DNA from: Watersipora subatra
Lineage: Eukaryota > Bryozoa > Gymnolaemata > Cheilostomatida > Watersiporidae
Direction of reading: 5' to 3'
Length of the DNA stretch: 64,000 nucleotides
Assembly: GCF_963576615.1 (NCBI RefSeq)
Contig: NC_088717.1
Span: forward strand, 22,967,344 to 23,031,343
Every line of letters begins with the position of its first letter. The stretch's first letter is position 1. This document shows positions 13,980 through 27,400 of the stretch, piece by piece. The notes beneath the pieces were generated by a model, which was not told the origin of the DNA, did no database searches, and saw only the letters and a program-made list of their open reading frames with translations. A program made the translations under genes and the position numbers.

Positions 13980-15080
13980 TTAATTTGAACGATACTGTGC
14001 AAGGACTTTTATAGCCAGTGTTGATATTTATTAGAGCATATTATTTTTTTAAATATTAAAATTTGATGGCATATTTTTATTTTGTATTCATATTTAAAAG
14101 TGTTGCATGAAAGCTCATTGCTGCCATCGATATGTTTGCTAGTTCGCAGCCCAAACTGGTTTTTATATCCAGTAAAAGAGGAGCTATGAGCGTTGACCAA
14201 TAGAAAACCATCTTTAGAAAACGGCAATGGTGCTGTCAACTAATATGCTTTAAAATTGAAAATTTATAAGTTTTCAATAATAACCTATCAAATGCCACAA
14301 ATGTATATTCAAGAACAAGTGACATAAACAAGCTGTATCTATAATACATATAAAGAAGCAAAAAGTTACATTTTTGAAACAAAAGTATTTGCATCGAATG
14401 CTCGGCAAGTTGCGGTATGATTGTTGCTTTACTTTTGACCTATCCCTTCAATAGTTTCTAGTGTTTTCTAAATTCTTCCACACTGCTGAACTAGTAAATA
14501 ATAGTGTCCAAACAATTTTAACAGAACTCAATGCGTTGCCTTTCAGAATATGTTTTTAACGGCATTAAAAACAACTTAGCTACATGTACAGTAAGCTTGC
14601 GGTGTACCTGCTAAGCAGAGGCTCTTGCCTCAAAACAATAGTACATAATTATTATATTGTAATTGATAAACCATTTTCTACATTTTTGCGGTATAATGAC
14701 TTAAAAAAATTTTAACTTGAAGGTTAAACACAGAATGACTATTAGCTTGATACAGTTGATTCTATGGTGCTGCTTTCCAAATAAATAAACTGTAAAGCTT
14801 TGGAGTTGAAAACTGAACTTTGATACAGACAGCAACTACAAAATAATTGTTATTTATGTAACCAAGTCATTATTAGTACAATTTTGTAGACACTTTTCTA
14901 CAAATCACTTGATATTACGAGTTCGTAGAATATTTGATCAAAGAATATTAAAGTACCAGTCAAATAGAGCTGGTGTTCCATTACAGTGGCGCTCTATCAT
15001 CAACCATTATGCAGTGGTGGTCAAATAGAGGTGTCATTCAAATGAAGGTGGTGCTCACATAAAGGTTTTACGGTAATTGA
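13980..15080. repeat. Dispersed repeat, inverted relative to the copy near 19.5-19.9 kb
   Basis: Sequence between about 14,009 and 14,420 reappears on the opposite strand at about 19,530-19,870. The shared marks are TCAAGAACAAGTGAC and the stretch around TTTGCATCG. The 3' part near 15,040-15,080 ends in CAAATAGAGG- and TTTTACGG-type text that also occurs near 20,210-20,230, which suggests a cut-and-paste non-autonomous family. I could not define exact ends. Confidence 0.45.
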
Positions 15081-15397
15081 CTCAACTTTTACAGGTTAAG
15101 GCTAGCTTTATCTTCAATACTGTATTGTTTGTTTTAAGCATACGTTTATAATTTTGTAAGACCTCCATGATATAAAGCAATTGACTCAATATAATATATA
15201 CTGTAAATCTCCCTAAACTCATACTATAATTGTTATACAATAATATCTATAAATATTAATGATATTGTTGTAGTAGGTACATAGATAACTTTAACAAGCC
15301 TACAAGTATTAACAACACTTAGCATGAGAAGGAATGCTGCATGTACATGAGTGTGTAGCTATTTCAGATTTAGTATGAGTACCTTCGTATGCAGCTT

Positions 15398-16020
15398 CTA
15401 TCCTGGCAGTCTCGTGTGACATGAGATATCGTCAGTTGTGGTGATAATGTACAGAGAATATGTACTTATGCAATTTTTTCCGCCATATCTTAAAGTGATC
15501 AATTGGTGCTGATGTTAAAGTGCCAGTTTCCATAACTGTAAGTTGTGAGTTTGAATCCCCATTTGTGTGATCTTTTTCCTAATCTCTAACCATGGCCTTG
15601 GACAGACAGACACTTATTATAGTGAAGACTATTACCTAGACAGTCTCGTGTACTGTGGAAGATCATCAGGTGGGCTGATAAATTACAGAGAGTAACTATG
15701 TGCACAATTATTCCAGAGTGCTGTAGGGTGGTTGATGATTGGTGCAGCTGTTAGAGTATTGGTCTACCAAGCAGAAAGTTGCGAGTTTAAATCCTATGCA
15801 ATCTTTTTCAACCTTACCTTTAACCATGGCTTTGGATAGATGGACACGGCTCTTACTATAGTAAATAATAATGCATGGAAATAAACACTTTTTACAAATT
15901 ACATGAATTAGCAAGCCAATCGCAATCAATTCTACATCGTAATCTGTGTAAATGAGAATTGTTTCCTCTTTTTTATGACCCAAGAGTCATTTTCATGACT
16001 CACAATTATATTTCCTTACT
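15398..16020 (+). repeat. Two tandem copies of a tRNA-derived SINE-like repeat
   Basis: Two units, about 15,398-15,639 and 15,640-16,020, begin with CAGTCTCGTGT and run through a tRNA-like block. That block has an A-box-like stretch (ATTGGTGCAGCTGTTAGAG in the second unit) and a B-box-like stretch (GAGTTTGAATCC, GAGTTTAAATCC). Both then share CTTTTTC, AACCATGGC and a TTACTATAGTAA-like 3' part. This is the layout of a tRNA-derived SINE. The B boxes are imperfect, so these are old copies. Confidence 0.6.
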
Positions 16021-16289
16021 GCGCTAAGTTGATTTGTTGTGTACGGTTTGTAGAACTTCTTAAAGCTTATTTAAACTGTCTGATAGAGATATAGGTAGGT
16101 ACACCGCTGTCGGTATTGGCCAGTATTGTTTCCTACGGCTTTTTCAGCAACTCATCAATGACACTAGTGTAACGCAGATCTTCCAATAGCCACAATTCTA
16201 TCATGAGTAAGACCAAAGGAGACGCAATGTCAACATGGATTCACCAATAGCTTGATCAAACAACCAAGCTATTAGCCTTTAAGCCTCAC

Positions 16290-16680
16290 AGATTAACAGC
16301 TAGATCAATTGGTGCAGTTATTTCAAAGCGCTGAAAGCGGGTCGATTGGTACAGCTGTAGGTATATCTACCAAGCAAAATGTTGTGAGTTCAAATCCTGT
16401 ACAATGCAATCTTTTTCAACCTCCAACCATGGCTTCGGATAGATGGATACAGTTCTTACTATAGTAATTAATAATACCTGAAAATAGATGCTTTGTACAA
16501 ATTACACGAATTAGCAAGCCAATCACAATCAATTTTACATGACAATATGTAAATGAGAATTGTTTCCTCATTTTTATTAGCCAAGAGTACACAACTCTCA
16601 TTCATATTTAATTTAATCACTGCGCTACGTTTAAATGTTGTGTTAGGTTTGTAGAACTCTTTAAAGCCGTCCTTTCTTTT
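16290..16680 (+). repeat. Third copy of the tRNA-derived SINE-like repeat
   Basis: This unit matches the copy at 15,640-16,020. It has the tRNA-like block with a better B box (GAGTTCAAATCC), then AACCATGGCTTCGGATAGAT and the same 3' tract through GCAAGCCAATCACAATCAAT. Its 5' head (CAGTCTCGTGT) is not recognisable. Confidence 0.6.
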
Positions 16681-16807
16681 ATTAAGAATTATGTTTTAAA
16701 CAAGTAGTCATCTGAATGGATTAAAATCATTTTATTTTTACTTGCTAACTCTGCAGCTGTATAACCCACTTCCTACTTCACCCTGTTATTTACTTCTACA
16801 CCGAAGT

Positions 16808-17130
16808 CTCTAGAAAACTTTGCAAAATTAGTCTCAAATGGAAACAGCTTTGAGATAATATTATCGATGAAGGCAAAACATGGCTGACATGTGGAAGGAA
16901 CTGGTTAGGCACATATGGACTCTGAAGATTTGCGAATTCTATGCGCTTTGATCCTACACTGCATTATTCCGCAACACACACTCTAAGCAAAAGACTTAGA
17001 CTTTGAACATCAACACCATTTCTTTCTGCTGTAAACTATATTTGAGGACATGTGTACTCAATCATCGTTAGTTTTAAGCTTTCCTTCAAAAATTGATTCC
17101 AAATTCTTGTCACTTTATTACACAACAGTG
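16808..17130. repeat. Second copy of the dispersed ~320-bp repeat
   Basis: Same orientation as, and diverged from, the copy at 13,240-13,560. It lacks the MITE end that follows the first copy. Confidence 0.65.
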
Positions 17131-18345
17131 AAATGGCTCAGCTTGAGTAAACTCCTGTATAGTTTTCACAATCTTCAGCACAAAATAGCTATTTTTAACT
17201 TAATAAGATAGAGCTGATCCGCAGCTGTCAGATCTGATTTGGCTGTTCAAGTGGTCATTGTTAATCAACATTACATCTCACTTGAACAAAGTAAACTGGA
17301 AGCTTCAAGGAAAGGATAATCTCGCTTACGACCTTTACTGAGCCATCAATGGAATTGGAATAAAACTGTTAGTGTTTAAAACACAATTTGAAAAAAAAAT
17401 GCTTTTGATTTTCACAGTCTTAATTAACCTTGCACCTCAATCACCCATGAGGCTAACCTCGATATACTGACAAAAATTATTTGTCACTTAAAGAAACCTT
17501 TTTTGAAAAGATTTGCAGATCTCTACGGATCTGAGCATCCATACTCCGATCCGACTAATCGGAAGAATCCATTTGATTACATTTTTGTTGTAACTGTTGA
17601 AATACAGATGGAGCTCAATGATTTATAAGATAATGACTTGAAAGAGAAGCTTGGGGAAGATAAACTTGTTGTATTTTACAACTACATACTTAATAAAGAG
17701 TTCCAAAAACTTGAAACCGTTGCCACCATTGTTAGGAACAAGTCGTCTGAGAGCAAATATTCTCAGAAATGAAGTGTGTTAATACAGCATATATTGAACA
17801 CTATTGACTGATGGATATGAAGTAATGCTCTTGATTGGATGCAGAACTAAACATTGATAATATCTTAAAAGCCAAACATCATTTCACAAATCTCATTAAC
17901 CTTTTTGTCTGCTTAGCTTATAAAATATGGATATTTACACAGTATGTCTGGTCTAACTATCATTTTGTTAATTATCCCTTTTAGATAGTTATTTACTAAA
18001 GTAAATAAACAAGTTGGCTGTTGTTATTGTCCGTTCATTGCCCCGTCACTCAACCGTGATTAACATGGAATGCAAACAGAGTCTTTCTTCTTTTCCCCTC
18101 AGCTTCTTACCACTTGCAAGTATTGCAAGTATTGAACAGACTGATAATGAGACCTGCGCTTGTTTAGTTATCAGGTACATAGTAAAAGGTTTGGTGATCA
18201 ATGAACAAGAGTAAATATCAAATTCATGAATGTCTGGTGAATGGATGCAAGTTAATATGTGACATACATAGACAAAGTAAGGAAACAGTGTGCTGCATGA
18301 AACTGGCAGCAACTAGTTGGCAGTAGTCTGAGAAGTTGAAAATAC
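17131..18345. other. 3' flank of the ROCO-caspase gene, non-coding
   Basis: No gene is seen. This lies downstream of the caspase stop codon on the minus strand, so part of it could be 3' untranslated sequence. I did not find a convincing polyadenylation signal close to the stop. Confidence 0.4.
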
Positions 18346-18489
18346 TCATGCTTCTCCATGGTATCCAGGAAACAGGTAAAGTTTTCTTTGCCTCGTCAGT
18401 GTACTGAAGTCAAAAGGCATTTGACCATAACAGCTTCTTGGAAACTTGCCGGCTAGATCTTTTGTTTGGTTAGTAACATTTTCCCGAAT
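18346..18489 (-). CDS. Caspase small subunit, C-terminal exon with stop
   Basis: This 144-bp terminal exon has the acceptor TTTTTTGTAG and enters in phase 0. It encodes IRENVTNQTK through YGQMPFDFSTLTRQRKLYLF and stops five residues after PG. The QMP-x(3,4)-STL-x(3,4)-KLYF ending is the standard caspase C terminus. This closes the catalytic domain at about 283 residues, a normal length. Confidence 0.92.
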   Translation of the reverse strand: MRENVTNQTKDLAGKFPRSCYGQMPFDFSTLTRQRKLYLFPGYHGEA

Positions 18490-21400
18490 CTACAAAAAAC
18501 AGTGTGGGTAAAACAATGTTTTTTCTTTACTAGAGATTTGTTTTATTAGGAGATAAAGCAAAGACAGATACATTAAATACAATTACATGAGAATTGTAAA
18601 ATATATTTCAATCATACTGAAGGTCAAGTATGAGTTATTGCTGAATGTTAGAACTAGCATTTGCTTTGCAATGACTGCACAGCTACGTACGCTGATGATG
18701 GAGAACTTATGCACAATCTTTAGACCTTGACATTCATATACTCAAATTTCTATTATATAGCTTGCCATCTGATTATATAGCTGTGTATTTACACAATATT
18801 TCTCCAGTTTATTTCAGTCTTGTTATGTATTTAATGTATTTAAAAGTGATACACGATACAATTTCTGGAAAATGTTCCTATTACCAACAACCTAGGTAAA
18901 CCATGGTATGCTGAGTTGGACCTATCAGTGTATTTCATCCCAAGTAGTCCATGAAATAATGGTAATTTTTGCTGCTCAGTCCTTGCTGTAAAATCTTTAT
19001 TTGAATGGCATCCTTTACTTGACCACCACTTTGGCATTGTTGATCTTTACAAACCCATAATAGCAAGTGATCAGTAGAAAAGTGTCCACAAAATAATGCT
19101 AATAATGTCTCAGTTACATTATTTACAATCAATTATCTATTGGTTACTGTTCATATCTAACTCAAAAACTTATGAGATTCTTAAACTTTGAAAGCAACGC
19201 TATAAAAATAATTACTAACTGTATCAGGCTAATAGTAGTTTCCATTTACATTACAATTTCCAAAACCCATTTACAATTACGATGGATTTCATACTTCTAT
19301 TTTCAGACTATAACTTTTGCCTAGAGTGCGTGCAGCTTAATGTTTATCATTATTTTTGCGAAGCTTTCTAAATAGCAACACGAAAGAGTTTAGCTCTGCT
19401 ATAAAATGGGTTGAACAGCAATATAACCTAGTTTGAGAGAGCAGAAGAAGGGTTGAGGCAAGCAGGCACCGAAAAGTATTGAATAACCAAAAGAAGATGA
19501 AATGATTTCACATGAAAGCCACAATCAGAATTCTACTTGCCGAGCAAACGATGCAAATATTTTTGTTTTAAAAATGTTAATTTTGGTTTCGGCAAGTATA
19601 ATAAATATGGTTCATTTAAGTCACTTGTTCTTGAATATATATTTTTAGCATTTGATAGATTACAATTGTATAATTTATAAATTTATAGGCTTATATCATA
19701 TAATCGAAACTTGAATTACAATGGATCGACACTCATAATTATTTTGCTATTGCGCATGAAAAGCTAGTTTTGGCTGCAAACTGTAGCAAACATATTAATG
19801 AGTGCAATGAACTTTAGTCCAACATTGTTAAATATAGTTATAAAATAAAAACCATGTTTTCAAATTAAAAAAATTGAAAGCTCCAATAAACCGCAATGCA
19901 GTTTGTACGATAATTGTAAGTTATCGCAAGAAATAGAGAGGAACTGAGAGAGATATTTCTCAGTTTCTCATTGCATATTTATGAAGAGATCTATGACAAG
20001 CTGGATGTAAGTTATAGCAGGTTTATTGCATCAAAAACATTGAATTTTCTCAGCTTGAAAGAGGGTGGAAAATATAGATGACATTCACTTAGCCAGTAAA
20101 TGGGTAAAATTCAGCTTTCCAAAACAACTAAAATGCCAGCTCCATTTGAACATCACCTTTAATAAAATGCCACTACGGAGAAAGGGGTGAAAAATAGTGC
20201 GCCATGGCATTCAAATAGAGGTTTTACAGTAGTTACTTGAGGGTGATCGGGATGTCTTAATGCTTGAATAAATACAGCAAATGGCTCTTTACCTTTTCTT
20301 TGTGAGACAATCATACATATATAACTACTATTTGTTAATAGCAAATCCTGTGTGGCAACCTAACTCATGGCTCTAGGAGCTAAAGTGATGCGTATTTCTA
20401 GACAAGCAAACATAAAAACATTCCAACCTTGATAAATGTTAAAATATACTACAACTAGCCTTGCTACCCGGCATTGCCCGGGTAATAAAAAATCTTTGGA
20501 CAGAAAATTGATTTGTATTTAACATAGTTATAACAAAATTTGCCACTCTAGCATTCAAACTACATATCATGAAAAAAGGGTGTAATTTTGTGTAATTGAA
20601 ATAAATTAGGAGAGAAAATAAAACCAACTGTAAAGGTTTTCAAACTTTTTCAGACAACTGTAACTTTCAAACTTCATGTCACAAGTAAAAGGTTTTCAAA
20701 CCATTGTAAATTTAAAGGTTCATAACTTTCAGCGACGTAAAGCTTTTAATAACGTATTGTGGAACTTATTCTAGCGGAACTGTTCTAGCGTTGCTAACCG
20801 AGTTTTTCGAGATCCGAAATAATTTTTCACATTAAAATAAAATTATGTAGATTTTAATCCGTTCCAAGATGAAAGAAGCTTGGGTAAATTCAGATGTATA
20901 CTTTGATAATGTATTTTTGCAACATTTTGCACCATAAGCTGTACTGTACACTGGATACTATAAATAGAAATGGGTATATATAAATCGTGTTTAATTTTAA
21001 TAAAATGTTTTATATTTATGATGATGGAAAAATAAAGCAAAAGTAAACACTTTGTACGTTTGGCTCTTAAAACATCTAAAACATTAAAGGTTAAGATACA
21101 ATACTAAAATGCAAAAGTTTTTAATGAAACAGCAAAAAATGCAACTGATCGGTTACATCACAAATCCTAGGAAAAAGAAAATATAAACAGCAATGGCCTG
21201 TTTACTTTATTATCTTTAAAGGAGACTCATCCTCTAAAACAATTTAGGTAACTCGACTGGAAGGGCTATTTCCCTAGCAAATTTTTTCGGTAGAGGAGGC
21301 GTCATCCTCCATGGTTTCTCCCTTTTTGTAAAGAATTTATGAAGCGTAAAATGCTAATCCGTTTCCAAGCATTTCCGGAGCTTTGCTAGTTGCAATGCGC

Positions 21401-24400
21401 ATGCTCCAGTTTAGTCGAGAACCAAATTTATGTTTAAGCTCCGAGGCAAACAAATCTTAAAATCTTTGTTGAAAAACCCAAGGCTAAAATAATAGAGCAT
21501 GTGCATGTTGTATATTTTATATGAAAGCGTATCTGATCACTATGGCATTCTAGCTCAATGGTAGAGCATCCGGATAAAACACTCGTCAATGCAAAAATCG
21601 TTGTGAGTTCCAATCCATCAGAATGTGGAATACAAAGGTTTTAAGATCTATAGCCGGAAAACCGACAGATATACGATACACGACGACGGACGGACATACT
21701 TTGAGAAATATATAGATATTACAACTAATTCCATTAAGACAGTCAATGTTTTTCAGCTTTAATCTTCAAAGACAATACATACAACTATAATAGACCGACC
21801 CGGGTGTTTTAAGATGTCTATAGTCTTTAAATAGTTGTGAAATTTTTCTGGCAGAACAAATTCTAGTCAGTAATCTAATGACTCTTGTATCAACATTGAA
21901 TCATTTTTATCCATTGTAAACTCTCTCACAGCAACACAATTTAATTCATGATTTATTAGTCTTTAGTTTCCCTAGCAACAGAATATACATATAACTAGTA
22001 CATTTTAAGCACTGCATGAAAACTTTAAATAATTAGTTTAACATTTCATTTTAAATATTGCTAGTTCCTTTAACAATACTTTTTGAAAATGTACTGATTT
22101 CACTAAATGTCATACTTGCACAATGAATACAAATATAAGATTGGTGGACTCACTAATTTGAAGAGAGACTCGACATCAGTATCATGAGAATGCTTGTAGA
22201 ATCCATAAACCAGATTAGCAATCAGGAATGAACCTCGATCATCTCTTATAGATGCGTACACTGGAAGTATTTGATAACAGATACTTTCGCTAATGAAAAT
22301 AAACAAGATTATCAAGAAAAAGTAAAACTTGGTTATGCAGGATACATATCATTTCATGTGTACTACAATAGAAACCAGCTGACTTATAGCAGGGACAGCT
22401 AGATTGATGAGACAGCATGATGGTGAGTCAGGTAATACATGGAATGGGCAATGGGTGACTTGACCACAAATTAGGCGGCAGAGCCTTAAAGCCCGGTTCC
22501 CATATACGCCGCAAAGCACCGGCGACAGCGCCGTAGGCTATTGCAGTAAATTGGGAACCTACACGCCGCGGATCGCAGTGCACCGCCGGTGGATGCCGGC
22601 AGTCAACGCAAGAGTTTGCGCATGTTCAAATTTTGCAAACGGCCGCAGGCAAAACATTCCCGAAATGCACTATACGAGTAAAGGTCACCATTATAGGAAC
22701 GGCATGGCGAGCGAAAATTTTATTTGATTACATAATTACATTTTGATTACATTATTTGTTTACGATATTATTAACGATGTGGCTTTATGTGAACATATCC
22801 CGCAGAGCCTAGTGTCGCAAGCGTTTTACTGCGCATGTTACCGCCAGAGTCTAGCAATCGATATGGGAACCAGGCTTTAACTCTTTCGGGACGAATCACG
22901 TGAAAGCCCCTCAAACGGGCTATGTCTCAGAGGCCGAATCACGTAAAAGCCCGTTAGAAATCAGTCTACGGTAGACCTTTTTTAAAATATTTTATTTTTT
23001 AAGAAAATAACGTTTAAAAATAAAATTAATTATTTCATCAATTTCAGTAGGTTTTGTAGTAATGTTTTGAAACTGAAAAGTAATCCCTAATACGCATGTA
23101 CAAGAAGAACACGTTGCAAAAAATTGCTCTTCCTTTTTGGAAAGCTAGTCAACATGGACGGACGTGATTGCTCCAGCTCAGCCAAAAAAGTACGTTTAGA
23201 TGAAGACATCAACTGGTTCGAAAGTGAGGAAGAGGATATCAGGTCAGAAGAAAGTGGGGAAGACGATGCATGTGAAATAGAAGATCAACAGAGTGAATCT
23301 GATAGCGAAAATGAGAGTGAAACGGCCGGCGATGAAACAGGGAGTATTTACGGCTTTCAAAGAGGAGCCGACTTAAAACCCAAAGATTGCATTTTGATGA
23401 AAGCTTGGCAGGAGTAAACAGTCGAATTCCTGGACAGATAATTATTCTTGATAATTTAAAACTTTTTATCACATCGGCCATCATGAATGTAATAGTTAAC
23501 GAAACAAATAAATATGGCCTTCAAAATCATCGCGATGCCTGGGAGCCTGTCGATGACAAAGATATTTGGCGAGTTTTTGGTTTAGTTGTGCTCATGGGTA
23601 TTGTCAAAAAGCCTACTCTAAAATCTTACTGGTCTACCCGTCCCCATTTATCTACGTCAATATTTGGGAAAATAATTTCAAGAGACAGGTTTTTAACGAT
23701 TTTAAACTGTTTAAATTTCACTGACAACTCGGAAAACCCTGCTGGCAATAAATTGTTCAAGCTAGGCAATGTGTTATCTATGATATGTGAGTGGTTATCT
23801 TCTGTTTTACTGCCAGGTAAATTTATATCTATAGATGAAAACTTGCTGGCTTGGAAAGGACGGCTTAGCTTCAAACAGTATATTCCATCTAAAAGATCCA
23901 GATTTGGAATTAAGATATTTGCTCTCTGCGATGCTGTCTCTGGCTACGTGCACAAGCTGTCTGTATACATAGGTGATGAGCGAGAGCCAGCTGAAGGTAC
24001 CAGCAGAGGAGTCACCCACAATATAGTAATGAAGTTAATGAATGGTTTGCTGAATACAGGTCGTTGCTTATATATGGACAATTATTATAATTCGCCAGAG
24101 TTAGCTGCTGAACTTATAAAAAATAACACTCATGTTTGCGGAACTCTGCCTCCAAACAGAAAAGGTGTTCCTAAAGATTTAAAATTATGTAATGGAAAAA
24201 CTATTAAAAAAGGTGAAACAACGAGTTTTTCTAATGGTGATAGTATGGTTGGCTGTTGGAGAGATAAAAAATTTATTTGTGTAATTTCAACTATGCATAA
24301 AAACTTGGAAGTCGTAGATACAGGCAAAGTAAATTATAAAGGGGGTAAAATTTGCAAACCAGCTGCTATTTTGGATCACAACAAATACATGGGGGGAGTT

Positions 24401-27400
24401 GACAAATCAGATCAAAACTTGCATTATTATAACGCTGCGCGTAAAACCATGAAATGGTACAAAAAATTATTTTTTCACTTATTAGATATTTGTGTGTATA
24501 ATGCAGTCATAGTTTATAGAGTACATAGCGGCTGTAAAATAACTGACCTAGAGTTTCGAAATTAATTGAACAGATATTTGAATACACTGGATCTTGCCGC
24601 AAATACACTAGTTCCTGCGCTTCAACTTCTTCCCCTTATCGACTAGTGCTAAATAGTCCAGGAAAAAATAGAAAACCAAAATATAGAGTTTGTAAGTGCT
24701 GCTCAAGGCGAAATGATGACGGCACCCATAAACGAAGCGAAACTAAATTTAGATGCCTAGCATGTGGAGTATCTTTGTGCGAGTCATGTTTTATTCCTTA
24801 CCATGCTAGATAAATTTCTTTACAAATTGTAATTTATTTAGTTTTGGCAACTGTTTCATTGCTTTGTATTTTTAGCTTTTGTACATACATTTGCTGAAAT
24901 GTCATCTAGTCTATTGTATTTGTTCTGCATTGCATTGATATGTTGTATTTGTTCTGCATTGCATTGATATGTTGTATTTGTTGTCCATTGCCCTTTTCAG
25001 GGCAGCCAACTAATCAAAAGAGTTCAGTTCACATATTCTGCAATGTAGCAGATTGATTTCTCCATGATTTGCTGTGTCTGTTCATAATAAATGTTGCTTC
25101 TTGTCTGTTGCTGCTTCACCAAATGTGTGAATACAGGCTCACCACTCAATTCTTCTTGTACACAAACAGTTAATCTTTGCTGCAGCGCATATGAGTCTGT
25201 GCAATGAGTTGATATGCAAAATTGATACATATATAGCGTCAAGAAATACATAATAATAATTTGACAGCAAAAAATCATAACTGCAAACATATAGAGCACA
25301 AGATGCTAAGTTTTCACAAGCTGTCTAGAGGAAACAAACTCAGTCTGTAGAAAAATATCTCAGCTTTCAGATGCATATTCATTTGCAGCTTTATGCCAAA
25401 TTGCACGAGAGTTATAGCAAGGTTTGAGCTGCCTTGTTGGGCGACTGTTGCAGGGTTATCGACATGGCGTCACGAACATTTTGAAGGTCTTCACCCGCAA
25501 TGCACCGAAGCTCCTAATTCTACTTTTAATGCACTCAAACAATTTTTTTTTGCAAACTCTTGCAAACATATGACACTGTGCAGATGCTTATAATAAATCA
25601 TTTTCACAGAGTTATTGCTTTTAAAATTGTATTTGTTATCGATATTTTATGGAAAAAGAAGTAAAAACTTGGAGAAATTAATAATTTGTCAAAAGTAATC
25701 ACAGACTATTTCCAGGAAATTATTGGCTGCCTGTTGAGAAATTTCTAAGCTGTCCAATGCATATTAATTTATAGCTCCATGTCAATTTGCATGCAAGTTA
25801 TTGCGATTTTTAGGCGGCCATGTCAGGCCTTCAATTTTTGCTTGTCTTATAGGTCGCGTACTGAGAATTTTGAGGGGCGCTCCTGTAATGTATCGGAGCT
25901 CATAACTTTACTTTCAAAGCCCTTAGATGACCAATTTTTTTTGCAAACTGTTGTGAACCTATGAATCCTTGCAAGTAGTATTTGTACAACATTGTCAATT
26001 ATTCGTATCAATTTGGAAAATGCAATGAAAGTTGGCACATGAAAATAAAAAAATCATCTCTTCAACAAATTGACACGTTTGCTGGAAAGCATTTGCAAGC
26101 TAATTGCATGCAAAAACAATGAGCTTGTAGAATAATTTCTCAGCTTTCTCATGCATGTTGATTTATGCCACTACTGCAGTTGTGATGTAAGTCACTGCAG
26201 TTTTTATGCAGTCATGTCGAAGGGTCAAATCGCCCTAGTAATTGCCCCCGTCAGCTGGTACTTTCCAAGCCGTAAGCCGACCGTCGCTAAAGGGTTAAAG
26301 CCTGCTACTGTATTAAAAATCCAGATTTGCCATCTGATACATTCTGACATACATTCTGATATATGGAATTGGCCATCAGAAACTATATAAATGACAAGGA
26401 TTCATCATCAAAGGCAGAAGTAGTTACAGTTTTCTTATAAATTATTTATATCTTAAAGTGCTATTAAATGCAAATTTATCCATCAAACTTCACCTAGAAG
26501 TTATTATCATGTACATTGGTGTGGTGAAGTAGAGGGTCGAGTTGACTTCTTTTACATTACTTTATATAAAGTACTGATTCACTCACTCATTCATTTGGTT
26601 ATTCATTCATTTATTCATTGATTCACTTATAATTCTTATCTGTACATTTTCCAATACTCCTTCATTCTCTTGTCTACTTAGTGTGTAGTGTCGAGCTTGT
26701 ACAAAGTATTTTCATAATGTAATATATTTTATATCATGCACCACTTTGAAGGGTTCAGAGAATTTAACACTAGTTATGGTTAGTTGCTGAATACTTTTTC
26801 TTATCAATGAACTATGCAGTCGCAGTAGCAATTTTATCTCAAATCCTTAAAGAAAAAGCATGCATCCTTAAACCCTTCAACAACTACATGTATATCGTAG
26901 TCTTTAATTGAATCTGTCACTTACTGTTAAAGCTAGCCTTGATCACAATCAAATCTTCCATGCTGAGATGTTTGATGGTACGATCTGATGTTGGGGGATC
27001 TCTGGAACGTACAGTTCGTGATTCTGTAAAATTTACTTGTTGGAAAGGCCAAGGGTGTTGTGCATCAACTACTTGTGATGCGACTACCAAACGATTGTCA
27101 TGCTGTTCTCCAAAGTCTTTTAGGACTGTAAACAAATATGAACTGGTAAATCATTCTCTTCTGTCTGAAATGCATCTAGTATGTTATTTGGTTTCAATAG
27201 ATTAATTATTTGAACTTTGTGCTTTTATTACATTTATATAAAAGTCTTACATCCAGCACACGCTTGAACAATCACCATCTTGGGTTTCCCAGCCATATGT
27301 CGGAACCGCTGGGGAGATAACAGGAAGTAGACATCATCGAGTTTGATCAAATTAAAATCACTTCCGCTTATCTGGTCATTCTCCTGCCCATGACTCATAA

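Noticed and set aside
21545-21620. Possible functional tRNA gene
   Set aside because: The A and B boxes are present, but no cloverleaf with paired acceptor stem is apparent, and the block belongs to a dispersed repeat.
25024-25207. Minus-strand frame with a splice acceptor, first considered as the last caspase exon
   Set aside because: Clear small-subunit exons at 22,154-22,260 and 18,346-18,489 fit in phase and motif, and this frame lies inside the likely piggyBac element.
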